A stretch of 28,095 nt of DNA. Source: Phoronis australis (Eukaryota > Phoronida > Phoronidae). The position numbers and the translations under genes were made by a program. The stretch covers positions 1 to 28,095 of the forward strand of contig NMRA01001028.1 of the NCBI GenBank assembly GCA_002633005.1, read 5' to 3'. The notes beneath the pieces were generated by a model, which did no database searches, was not told the origin of the DNA, and worked only from the letters and a program-made list of their open reading frames with translations. Shown here one piece after another: positions 9,045 through 19,330 of this stretch (position 1 is the stretch's first letter; each line of letters starts with the position of its first letter).

Positions 9045-12000
9045 AACAGCTTGACGATGAGGAAAAACGGTTGGCGTCAGAACTACGGCAACTTTCTGAA
9101 GAAGGTAGGAGTTCAAGATTAGGTGGTAAGATACTTCAAAAAATGGGTGACGTTTACAAGCGGCGAGGTTTATTGCAGGAACGAGCACAGCATTTTGTTA
9201 TGGCCTCAGCGTTGTACAATGCCGCATTAATGCGATATAACGAATCTGAACTGAAGCATCAAGTTGAAGCTTCAATGGAACAAAATGAACGAGCATTCTA
9301 CAAAACAATATCCATATCAAAAAATGAAATTCCAATGGGGTTCAGGAATGAAATAAAAAATAAATTGCATCGCATCAGGAAAGATATTACTCCGACAGCA
9401 AATCAGGTACTAGACAAATTTGCTCAAGAATTGAACTTGGACGCAGAAAATAGAGAAAGAGTGATGGTGGAAAAGGAGTTCACTAAAGAAACGAGGCATG
9501 TTTTTGGAGGCCTTTGTACCAATTTGAAGGAATTTCACAAAGATCTTCTGTCAAGATGTCAAAGGATATTAGGCCCACCCCCCCAGGAATACGCTGCCAT
9601 AGCCATGGGATCATTAGCGAGGGGAGATGCAACACCTTATTCAGACTTGGAGTGGGCCATTTTGGTAAAAGATGATGAACAAGATCTTGAGTATTTCAGA
9701 AACATGGTTCGACTTATGCATATATTCGTTTTAAACATTGGCGAAACAAATCTGAGGACCATGAATATTAGGTCACTCAATGATTATTTCACACCTGGTG
9801 AGAACTGGTTCAGTGACACCGTTGTAGCTAGGGGAGTTGAGTTTGATAGTGCTGCGCCTTTTGCTTGCAAAACGCCTCTTGGAAGACCTGACAGACCTGA
9901 AAGACAAGGCATAGAATTGATAAAAACACCCAAACACATGGCGGCATTATGCGAATATGAAACAGCCGTTAAGGAGGGCTATATCTTCGATCGTGTATTA
10001 ACAGTTACAACCAAACTCGATGGGGATGATCATCTTTTTGAAATGTTCAGACAACTTAGAGCAGGTAATCAGGATAAAGAAGACTCACGCAAAAAGTACA
10101 TTCAAGAAATCCGTGACATAGTGGAAGAGTTTTTGCCACAACTGAGTTTTCACACGGAAGCCGGAGCCACTCATGACATTAAAAAAGAGATGCTGCGGTT
10201 GCCGACTGTGGTCATTGTTTTACTGAAACCGTTATTCAGTTTGAATAATGACTTTATCTGGGAGACTATAGATGAGATGATATCTGAATCCATATTGACA
10301 TCCGATGGAGGGCATAATTTGCTTGTGGTCATTTCCATCGTGGCCCTTCTCAGACTCGTGATGTACTGTAGTAAAGAAAAACAGCACGAAGTGTTCGTTT
10401 TGTTTGGAAAATCAATCTCATCTGAGTCGGGAAACAATGCCGTAGTAGGATATAACAAATTCAAATCTTTGGTGGTTCGGTATTATTATTCATTGTTACC
10501 GTTAGCTGATTTTGTTGGAAGTGATCAGTTAGTAGATGCCTGTACAAGGCGACAAATATGTGACAATTTTTTTGAAAGAAGTCAGTTAACAGGAGGCTTA
10601 ATTGAATTATCCTGTTTCTCCTATGAAGATGCCAGAGAACAATTTTTTGCTCACATCGAATCACTTTCAACAAATCCACACGAAAGGACCGGGGAGGACG
10701 TAATAATTCAGCACAAAGGAAAAGATGTTTTCTGTGACCACACAAACAGGACAGTATTGCGATGCCTCTACAAAATCGCTCAAACTTACTTTGTACAAGA
10801 CAAGTTTGAAGAAGCTTTGAAATATAGCTTGCATGCTATCAGACTTGTCCAGCGAAAACACATGGTCAAAAACAGATTGAAAACTCATGACCATGGTCTA
10901 TCGAGGGTCATGTCTGTTTTGAATATGATTGAAAGCTTGCACGAAATGAATAAGCGCAAGTTGGTGTATTTGAGATATGCTGATGAGGAAGTTAGATACA
11001 TGGTAAGTATACTTGATGTAATAGGGAATGTGTGTTTTAGTATATGTAAGTATGACATGGCTTTACAATACTTCCTAGACTCACTGAGCATGGTGAGGAG
11101 GTTACACAGTGAGGGTGACCATTCCATGTTTGGCTCTACTTTGCATAGCATTGGAGATGTCTATAAGGAGATGAGTAAGTACGACTTGGCCTTACAATAC
11201 TACCAAAACTTAATGGGTATGATGAAGAGGATACACGGTGATGGTGACCATCCCTATATTGTCAGAAGTATCCATGCTGTTGGGGATGTGTATAAGGAGA
11301 TGAGTAAGTACGACCTGGCATTACAATACTACCAAGACTCACTGAGTATGGAGAGGAGGCTATACAGTGGCAGTGATCATCCCATCGTTGCGACTAGTTT
11401 GAGTAAAATCGGGGATGTGTATAACGAGATGTGTAAGTACGACCTGGCCTTACAATACTTCCGAGACTCAATGGCTATGATGAAGAGGATACATGGTGAT
11501 GGTGACCATCTCGCCATTGCCACCAGGTTACATTACATTGGGGATGTGTATAACGAGATGAGTAAGTACGACCTGGCCTTACAAAACTACCAAGACTCAT
11601 TGAGTATGAAGAGGAGGATACACGGTGATGGTGACCATCCTAGTATTGCTACTAGTTTGCATAATATTGGGGATGTGTATAAGGAGATGTGGCAGTATGA
11701 CATGGCCTTACAAAACTACCAAGACTCATTGAGTATGAAGAGGAGGATACACGGTGATGGTGACCATCCTAGTATTGCTACTAGTTTGCATAATATTGGG
11801 GATGTGTATAAGGGGATGTGGGAGTACGACCTGGCCTTAAAATACTACCAAGACTCACTGAGTATGAAGAGGAGGGTACATAATGATGGTGATCATCCTA
11901 GTATTGCAACTAGTGTGCATAATATTGGGGATGTGTATAAGGAGATGAGTGAGTACAACATCGCCTTACAATACTATCAAGACTCACTGGATATGATGAA

Positions 12001-12358
12001 GAGGAAACACGGTGATGGTGACCATACCAGGATTGCCATTAGTTTGAAAAACATTGGAGAAGTGTATAGGAAAATGGGTAATTACGACCTGGCCTTACAA
12101 TACTACCAAGACTCACTGAGTATGATGAGGAGGGTGATTGGTGATGGTGACCATCCCTACGTTGCCCTTAATTTGTTTAGTATCGCGATTGTACATTTAT
12201 ATAAAGAAATGAGTAAGTTCGGCCTGGCCTTACAATACTACCGAAACTTACTGAGTATTTTTAGGAGAACACACGGCAGTGACTCTCTCTACATTAAAAT
12301 TATTTTGGTTAATATTGGGTGTGTGTATATTGAGATGTGTAAAAGCAACCTCTCCTAA
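9045..12358 (+). CDS. Nucleotidyltransferase-like domain plus kinesin-light-chain-type TPR array, exon 2
   Basis: One exon of 3.3 kb encodes about 1,104 residues; the spliced protein is about 1,152. The frame is also open back to an ATG at 9023, but the clean ctcttttcag|AACAG acceptor argues that this ATG is intronic. An N-terminal helical, TPR-like stretch (KILQKMGDVYKRRG) leads to the motif GSLARGDATPYSDLEW (G at 9608; D at 9644 and E at 9650). This fits the polymerase-beta-type nucleotidyltransferase signature GS-x(10)-D-x-E, most like the GlnD uridylyltransferase N-terminal group. A helical middle region follows. An isolated TPR (LYKIAQTYFVQDKFEEALKY) lies near 10765. Eleven repeats of about 43 residues occupy 11051-12343. 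There is no signal peptide or membrane segment, so it is probably intracellular. TPRs bind proteins; the enzymatic substrate is unknown, and activity is inferred only from the motif. The frame ends at a TAA inside a twelfth, decayed repeat. Confidence 0.93.
11051..12343 (+). repeat. Eleven tandem TPR units of about 129 bp within exon 2
   Basis: Unit starts are 11051, 11180, 11309, 11438, 11567, 11696, 11825, 11954, 12083 (135 bp, two extra codons) and 12218 (126 bp), with a preceding partial helix before 11051. The remnant of a further unit starts at 12344, so ten complete units plus flanking half-units are present. The pattern per unit is YDLALQYYQDSLSM, then a basic pair, then GDGDH, then IGDVYKEM. 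Units 5 and 6 (11567-11695 and 11696-11824) are nearly identical at DNA level, while units 1-4 and 8-10 differ at many codons. Confidence 0.93.
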
Positions 12359-12412
12359 CAATACTATCATGACTTTGGCTATGAAAACGAGGTTACTCCA
12401 AAAATAACATTA
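12344..12412 (+). pseudogene. Remnant of a further TPR unit beyond the stop codon
   Basis: AGC AAC CTC TCC TAA CAA TAC TAT aligns in frame with the unit start (GAC CTG GCC TTA CAA TAC TAC), so the stop occupies the position of a Leu TTA codon. About 30 further bases (GACTTTGGCTATGAAAACGA) still resemble the repeat. The frame then closes again at TGA near 12416. The protein was probably longer in an ancestor, or this is the natural decayed edge of the array. Confidence 0.6.
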
Positions 12413-12717
12413 ATCTGAAAGTTCATTTTAAAAAGTGTTAGTTGTCTCAGTAGAATGAGCTTCTACTTAACTAGCTTGGTGTTGTTTTTAACTATCTTTA
12501 AGAATTGTTCGGTTTGCATGCATTTTAGGTGATTGAAGTCGTTGTACGGTGACGGGGAAATGATCTCAGGATCTTGGGGTGTCCTTTCCCAGGCATTGTA
12601 GATCATGAGGCGAATGTAGTGAAATTACTGAGCAACTATGTCTAAAAACGTTAATTGCAACAAATGAGACATTCTGATTGTGTACTGAATATGACAGTAA
12701 AAATACCAAGTCTATCA
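12413..12717. other. 3' flank of the TPR gene
   Basis: No gene seen. There is no AATAAA close to the stop. The nearest plus-strand candidates (AATAAA at 13182-13187 and near 13228) lie inside the adjoining transposon, so the true 3' end of the transcript is not visible. Confidence 0.4.
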
Positions 12718-12733
12718 CAGTGGCGGATCTACG
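12718..12733 (+). repeat. Left terminal inverted repeat
   Basis: Sixteen bases, CAGTGGCGGATCTACG, match the opposite end perfectly. They are preceded by TATCA. Confidence 0.9.
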
Positions 12734-13323
12734 TTTTCATTAAGGGGCTTAGGATTCCCGCAAAGGTCGAATCCGTGGCGCGTGGCGNACAACTTTTTGG
12801 ATTTGCAGCCAAACAGTGAAATTTCCATGCATCCTGGTACGTTTCTGGCACTTAACATGTCCCTGGAGTTTTTCTTAAGACAATTAAAAACCCTTCTCGA
12901 TTTCAAGTTCGTCACATGAACTTGGCAAATAACTAGTTTCGTGAAACCATATTTGTGCACATCTGGGTATGAGTCACACCACCAGCAAAATTTTTTGTTG
13001 GAACATCTGCTTACACACACCTGTTTAGCATACGAAAAAGTGTGGTGTGTATACAGGGGTTTAGACAACTACCAAATATTCAAGAGCATAAGGAGCACCG
13101 ACGGGGCGTAAAAACTTGAAATCAGATGATCGCAACAGCCTCAAGCTGTTTAAGAACGTAGACCTGTACTGTTAGTCCAGAAATAAACATGTGTTCTGTC
13201 TCGTTACGAGAAACTGACACTGGCGACAATAAACAATTAAGTATCACTTTATTAAGCTGAATCACGTTGACAACAATTGAAAAACGTCAAATGTATCAGG
13301 AAACAAATCATCTGAAAACAGTT

Positions 13324-13542
13324 TCACGAAACCAAAACACTCCGTAGGCCTACGGGAACGTTGGTTCTATCTTTCTGTTGTCTAGACTGCCGAGGGATCT
13401 GTACATCGGATCTAATGGTTTGCTGCTCTTGGAACCATTCTACCCAGGCATCTTCGACGTTTGTTCCCAACGCCTGTACTTCGTCAACTGCTGTGTCAAT
13501 GAGCTCGTACGCCTCTACAATATCAGCATCTCGTTTCGCAGC
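13324..13542 (-). pseudogene. hAT transposase fragment (C-terminal half)
   Basis: Seventy-two codons on the minus strand follow an in-frame stop. They read DADIVEAYELIDTAVDEV, then a segment ending AWVEWFQEQQTIRSDVQIPR, then QSRQQKDRTNVPV. The helical stretch followed by a basic motif of the form IPRxxxRQxxRxNVP is characteristic of ZMYM1/THAP12-like hAT transposases, just before the C-terminal dimerisation region. The frame stops 12 codons later, where several hundred residues would be expected. Upstream minus-strand frames at about 13851-13568 (GFKRETIGTFISKIARDANG) may be more of the same protein in shifted frames, but I do not recognise them. Confidence 0.6.
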
Positions 13543-13853
13543 TCAGTTGGCACTAACCCCCCTGAGGTTACCAAGTCCATTCAAAAGACTTACAGCATGC
13601 GCAACTAAATTTGATCCGTTCATCATGGTCTACTTCAAACGTTGACGATGTATCCCAGGACCCATTTGCGTCTCTTGCAATTTTCGAAATAAACGTGCCA
13701 ATGGTCTCACGCTTGAAACCCGAAGTACTAACATCAATGCCCATGGGCATGGGCGTTTCGTCGGGTGGGCCTTTCTGCGGAAATTCCCAATATAGGAAAC
13801 GGCAGTGGTGCTTATTGCTGGTAGAAAGACGGTAGGTGTTGAGGTCAGCACTA

Positions 13854-13874
13854 GGCCTCCTTAATTAGGAGGCC
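13854..13874. repeat. Perfect 8-bp inverted repeat inside the transposon
   Basis: GGCCTCCT, then TAATT, then AGGAGGCC. The arms pair perfectly with a 5-base loop. The role is unknown; it may be a relic of a nested element. Confidence 0.85.
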
Positions 13875-14051
13875 CATTGAACATCGCACGAGTCCCGCAA
13901 GACGTTGTTGTGAAAATACAGCTTGTCCGCAATTTCTGGTACTGTACACTGTTCGCGAATGCGGTCACTTTGTCAATGTGAGTGCACCCTTGGTCATTCC
14001 GTGTATAGACATAACATGTTAGAGTGCATCTTCAAACAGACTCGCAACCAG

Positions 14052-14627
14052 NNNNNNNNNNNNNNNNNNNNNNNNNNNNNNNNNNNNNNNNNNNNNNNNN
14101 NNNNNNNNNNNNNNNNNNNNNNNNNNNNNNNNNNNNNNNNNNNNNNNNNNNNNNNNNNNNNNNNNNNNNNNNNNNNNNNNNNNNNNNNNNNNNNNNNNNN
14201 NNNNNNNNNNNNNNNNNNNNNNNNNNNNNNNNNNNNNNNNNNNNNNNNNNNNNNNNNNNNNNNNNNNNNNNNNNNNNNNNNNNNNNNNNNNNNNNNNNNN
14301 NNNNNNNNNNNNNNNNNNNNNNNNNNNNNNNNNNNNNNNNNNNNNNNNNNNNNNNNNNNNNNNNNNNNNNNNNNNNNNNNNNNNNNNNNNNNNNNNNNNN
14401 NNNNNNNNNNNNNNNNNNNNNNNNNNNNNNNNNNNNNNNNNNNNNNNNNNNNNNNNNNNNNNNNNNNNNNNNNNNNNNNNNNNNNNNNNNNNNNNNNNNN
14501 NNNNNNNNNNNNNNNNNNNNNNNNNNNNNNNNNNNNNNNNNNNNNNNNNNNNNNNNNNNNNNNNNNNNNNNNNNNNNNNNNNNNNNNNNNNNNNNNNNNN
14601 NNNNNNNNNNNNNNNNNNNNNNNNNNN
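14052..14627. other. Assembly gap (576 N)
   Basis: A run of N lies within the hAT-type element. Any open reading frame spanning it is an artefact. A further single N lies at 12788. Confidence 1.
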
Positions 14628-14641
14628 CCCCCTGAACCCCC

Positions 14642-14657
14642 CGTAGATCCGCCACTG
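14642..14657 (-). repeat. Right terminal inverted repeat
   Basis: CGTAGATCCGCCACTG is the reverse complement of the left end and is followed by TATCA at 14658-14662. Confidence 0.9.
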
Positions 14658-14662
14658 TATCA

Positions 14663-15637
14663 AATCTAGAGGGTATTAAGACTTTCTGTTTACTCTTCTG
14701 TCATTCTGACATTAGTGTTCATGTTGGAATATCAACAATACCGTTAGGCATTTTCTGTATTTTTGTTTCTTTTTCGTTTTAATCAAACGTTTTAATAAAA
14801 GTTTATTTTTGATAGCCCAATTAGACCAACTTAATAACAATTTGTAGCTACATTTACGGTGCATTGCATAAGGCATGGTATCTAAAGATTGATGTTAATC
14901 CGACCAGTAGTTTTTGAGATATCATGTTACCAAGTTGAACATTTTCTTACGGTTCTACATGTCTTATCGTTGAACTAGCTTTGACGTTTGTACTTCATTC
15001 TTGCAAATACATGATACTTTAGCCAAAACAGACAACTGCTTATACCACCCACGTTGAAATGTTAACACTTAGCAGACGACGCTCACTCGGACGCGTTTTT
15101 ACCAATCAAAGCCAATATTTACACTGGTCGGTCTATGATGTCAGTAACCACATCTTTTGGAGAGGAAAATAGTCCGCACAACCCCCAAAATGGCATGCCG
15201 ACGGCGCTTTCTTGGTCGCGACCGTGAGGTTGGGCAAACTTGTTATATGCGTTGAACCAGTGAGCCATTGGTATGCTGTAATGTGATGAATAAAAATTGA
15301 TGAAATAACGACCCCGTTACAAGAAGTGAATCTGCAAAATGCAATGAAATAAGGAATTTTTAGGTACGGTAGCAGCCTTCTATTCATCTCGGAACATTTC
15401 AATTACCCTGTCCATCTGAACTGAGCACAGTTTAACAATGTCTCATTATTTTTCTGACACTGGGCGTGTAACACACCATTAATGAGGTGCAAGATTCTTA
15501 CACTGACTAAAATTTACTGGCACCGAGGGCCTAATGGATCCGTTCTCTTTCACAAAGGGAGATGAAGCTAAATGATACCATTAGGACGACTAAACCATGT
15601 ACTGAATAACACAATGCATATCCAATCGAAGAAAAGG
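14663..15637. other. Intergenic, no recognised gene
   Basis: AT-rich DNA. A more GC-rich patch around 15080-15250 contains two CCAAT pentamers (near 15101 and 15111) and several CpGs, but no exon or RNA gene that I can support. Confidence 0.45.
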
Positions 15638-15643
15638 TTTATT
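15638..15643 (-). terminator. Possible distal polyadenylation signal of MCTP
   Basis: This is the only minus-strand AATAAA that I found between the MCTP stop codon and here. It is followed downstream by a T/G-rich stretch (TGCATTGTGTTATTCAG). Use of this site would give a 3' UTR of about 3.6 kb. A minus-strand ATTAAA variant at 18071-18076 is a nearer alternative. Neither is supported by transcript evidence. Confidence 0.3.
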
Positions 15644-15748
15644 CTTTCACCATCACTTGATAACTACAAATTCAGTAAACATAAAATAAGCTCCCTGAAA
15701 TATGAAAATATAGTAAAAACACATCTAGCGATGAAGAATTGCAGACCA

Positions 15749-15779
15749 AGATGGCGTGATACGTCATGGTCCGCCATCT
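15749..15779. repeat. Inverted repeat AGATGGCG / CGCCATCT around TACGTCA
   Basis: Eight-base perfect arms at 15749-15756 and 15772-15779 enclose 15 bases that include TACGTCA, a CRE-like half site. The arms resemble YY1-type sites (ATGGCG). It could be a regulatory element or an RNA hairpin in the MCTP 3' UTR. Confidence 0.7.
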
Positions 15780-16635
15780 GGCGGTCAACACACAATGTAC
15801 AATATAAAACAAACACTTTTAATAACAATGGTGATAAAAACGAAAGAATTTTAACGGGAAACACAATCAACAAAATGACGGATTGGGGGTCCGATTGAAC
15901 AGAGATGCAAACCTGTTCGATACTTTTTTACTAGAACTGGGTATAAGAGAAAATGTCAAAGGTCAAATCTTGTGTATTCCATACATTCTCCATCCACAAA
16001 ACGTTTTACATTATAGAGTACGAGCACAGCAACAGAAAAGCTACAAGTAACGTGAAGTGCCCCCTAGTGTTATGTGTTCAAACTAAGGATTGTAACTTTT
16101 TACGAGATGGGAATAATAAGTAAAATTAACTGTGAAATCACAGAATTTGATAACAGCGTATCTAAGACTCAATAAAACCTGTCAATGATGTATTAATAAG
16201 GCTTTTATAATGTCAGAACGAACTCGTACTCGCTGCACTAGAACTATAGTGGATCACTTAGCTAGCCACAAAAACATGAATTGGTGCGTTGATTAATTTC
16301 ACGCGTCACACCAGCATTACCCAATGCGTGAAACTTCATTCCTCTGTTAATGGGATTTTAAAACGAGCCATCATCACTGATCATTACAGTCACGATGAAA
16401 TACAGATGCTACGTGTTTGTTACCAACATTATAAAATGAACAAATTGATATAGAGCAAACTGTTCAAATGCATGTGTACGTGATCATTACAAATTCACAT
16501 TTAAAGCGGCATTAAACTCGTGCCTTCTGTCACGAAGGCAAGTTCTGATTCAGATCTCTTACTATTATGAAATGGCTCTCAAATAGTTGGATGGTCAAAA
16601 AAGGTCCGTTTTCCAGGCGAAATATGCTAACCATG

Positions 16636-16880
16636 GGCGGGTTAACGGCCAAGTTGACCCTAATGCCAGCTGAAAACTTTACAAATTTTCAAGCTTTGGG
16701 CAAAGCGTCCACCAAGTTACAGGATAGAACCTTCTGTAAAACCGCCAATATCTTTATAACTGGCAAAATCTTTGAAAACGCCCTCTATCACGGAGAAATT
16801 TAGCTATCAAAACGAGCGCAACTCACTTGCCATTGGGTAAGTTAAAGAGAATGATGTCAATTTCAGTGTAACCTTGCCAC
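16636..16880. repeat. Dispersed repeat A, right copy
   Basis: Similar to 71-286 in the same orientation. It has about 30 additional bases in the middle (ATAACTGGCAAAATCTTTG) and near the edge (GTAAGTTAAAGAGAATG) that the left copy lacks. Nothing resembling the neighbouring ORF1 of the left copy is present here, so the repeat is a unit of its own. Confidence 0.8.
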
Positions 16881-19270
16881 ATTCCGCGGTAAAATATGTG
16901 TATTTCACTGATGGTGACATGAAGTACTTCCTTTGAGTCATACCATTATGATATTATTGTATGGGGGCAAAAAATTTAAGGCATTTGCAAGTGCAAATCG
17001 ACATTTCCATTTTTGATTCACGTCCACAACCGACTTCTCAGAACTTTCAATTTTAAAAGCCTAGGCTCCCCTTAGCAGTGTTTTTCAGGTGTTTTGGGCG
17101 TCAACACAGGCGATGGAGTACAACATTGCACACAATTTCAATACTTTCCAGGATGCTCTATATCCCCCAAGAGGTCAGAGGTCATATAACCTTGGGTAGA
17201 TCAACAGTAAACAGCCAAGAGACCCAAAACATATCACACTCTCCAATACACATGGTTGTGATGGAAATATTCCATCCACCCTTCACCAACAATCCATCCA
17301 AAAGAGATATAGCATAAAGGCATATCCCCAGGGTTGAAACTCAACAAGCATGGCCTGGGATATGTGAAAGTTAAAACCAAACCTCTTGAATTGTCTTGTA
17401 ACCAGTCATCAGATAACCAGTTACAGTAGATTCAATGGGGTAAAGTTGTCTGATAATCCAGTTCTATGTATTTTACACTTAAACCAAGGGAAATGCAGCA
17501 ACAGGAAGGCTTGTCCATCATATACGTAAATGAACAGGGTATACTGGGATAGTCCTAGTATTTTGTCTGTCAATGATGTCATCGATTAGTCCTACATCTG
17601 CATTCAGGCTACACAGATCAAAATATTAACTTAGTACATGAATGCACTTTTGAAATCATTCCGTTTTTGATGAACATAAATTACACATTAAGTTGGACAC
17701 AGTTCAGCATTACACCTTTAAAAGGGCCCCTGCAGATCGATGAATTATCCCCTCTCCCCTAGCTCATCAATGTTGGTTTTGCAAAATATGATTAGTAGCT
17801 GATATATATTGAAAATTCCTCTGAATATAACAATAGAGCAGTAATACTCAACTGCAAATTATTGGCTGTGTATCGCAGTTACTGTTCGAATACAAATAAT
17901 TTTCTTCAATAAAAGTACAATTTTTTTCATAATGGATCGATGATAATTACACCAAAGAAAATACAACAAATAGCAATGTTTAGCGATTTCAGCTAGATTC
18001 AAAAGTTGAATGAATTCTATAAATATGACCAAAGAGAAATAATGTTTTTACTTAAAGTCAAAAAGAACTTTTAATATTATTAGGAAGTTTGTTTCCTGGC
18101 AACCATTTGCAGACTGGCCACTTTAGGGGTAAAAACATGCATTCCACAACTGTGATTTCAATCAAACATATTCTTTTATGACTCAAAATGCAAAATTGCT
18201 CAAAGCGGGGCTGCCAATGAACAAATCAAAATAAACATTGAGTTTCAACAATAAAATACCAAAGGAAATTAAATTGAATACAAACGTGTTCACCCTTACC
18301 ATTTTGCCAGCCAAACAAAATACTGCAAATACTGGAGAATGTAAACAAAACATTAAAAGCCAACAAAACTGACAATACAAAGCACTTAAAAGTTGTTTAT
18401 GCACAGATTAAAATCCTGTAGCCTGAATATCACTTACTTTAAAATGTCTTAACTTAAAATACAATACTGTTAATAAAACAAATATACCGTGTATCACTAT
18501 TGGTCATCTTGTGATTTTTGAGGCTCAGAATTAAACTTTTGATTTTCACCTTTCTCCAGATACTTGTTTCATCCCCAACCTTATAGAGGCCATGTTACAC
18601 TTGAGTTCTCAGGGTCAAGAATCAGTCCATAGGCCAGACAGTATTTTGGCATTGTGTTGCCAGAGCCTTGTCAAAAGGTTTTGAAATCTCCCCAGCAAGG
18701 TTTCTAATCTGCTCACAGGAGTTGATCACTCAATGTGTACACAATTCAGCATTTGGATTTAAATGTCTGACAACAGTGTTTCGGAATTCGACAGTCGCTG
18801 AACCGTTTCTCACCCCTGAGACTAGTTCCAACAAGACTGTACACCAAGGCAACGTGAAACAATTACAGCACTTCTAAATTAGATATGGCTCACATGAGAA
18901 AATGGCTTAGAATGAAAAAACATGGCTGCCACTTGGCATCTACTTAAAAACAAAATGGCTGCCAACTGAATGAATATGGCTACCATATCATGAGTAAATG
19001 TTCCAAAGGAACAAATATTTCACAATGTCTTCAACCCTATCTCTTTGACATTACTCTTCACTCAGTCACTTGATAGGTCGCTGAAGTATTGCCATAGCTG
19101 AGAGAGGCAGAACAAGCAAAAGTGTCTTTCACTCTGTGTAAGCTACAGGTCCGATGCTGCAGTTGCTTACCCAAGCCAGGTATTTCACAGGGCGACATTT
19201 ATAACACACAGCATACAGACTTGCAAGATGGTTGCCAATAAAACCACGAATATGGTTGGCAGTTTGTTCA

Positions 19271-19330
19271 TCATTTCTTTTTATACTGGTTGAGCACAGA
19301 CGCGCTAGGATGATACTGCCGATATTGCAC
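19271..19330 (-). CDS. Mctp: MCTP exon l: C-terminal tail and stop
   Basis: The exon starts in phase 0 after tttctccag. It encodes [19 protein letters not shown] and TGA. The start VQY and the Lys-rich end match vertebrate tails in length and position. Confidence 0.93.
   Translation of the reverse strand: MQYRQYHPSASVLNQYKKK

Larger units (their letters stand above)
12718..14657. mobile_element. Degenerate hAT-type DNA transposon with terminal inverted repeats
   Basis: The left end CAGTGGCGGATCTACG (12718-12733) is matched by its exact reverse complement at the right end (14642-14657). Both ends are flanked by TATCA (12713-12717 and 14658-14662), a 5-bp target-site duplication. The ends fit the hAT pattern (CAGNG), and a minus-strand fragment inside resembles the C-terminal half of hAT transposases of the ZMYM1/THAP12-like group. 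The usual hAT duplication is 8 bp, so 5 bp points to a subgroup such as hAT5, or to an 8-bp site eroded at one side. Coding capacity is broken and part of the interior is an unsequenced gap, so true length is uncertain. Confidence 0.82.
15644..19270 (-). other. Probable MCTP 3' UTR and flanking DNA
   Basis: No coding exon was recognised. The stretch contains repeat A copy 2 (about 16636-16880), a hairpin with AGATGGCG/CGCCATCT arms at 15749-15779, and a cluster of ATGGCT elements at 18887-18985 (two as ATGGCTGCCA). The rest is AT-rich single-copy sequence. Confidence 0.4.

Noticed and set aside
10171-11151. Minus-strand frames of 75-97 codons opposite the TPR gene
   Set aside because: They are antisense shadows of the 3.3 kb coding exon with no recognisable domains.
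13923-14669. Long open frames on both strands around 13923-14669
   Set aside because: They consist mostly of unknown residues across the 576-base N gap and are artefacts.
17078-17317. 79-codon plus-strand frame
   Set aside because: It lies in the probable MCTP 3' UTR, has no domain and no start context worth noting.
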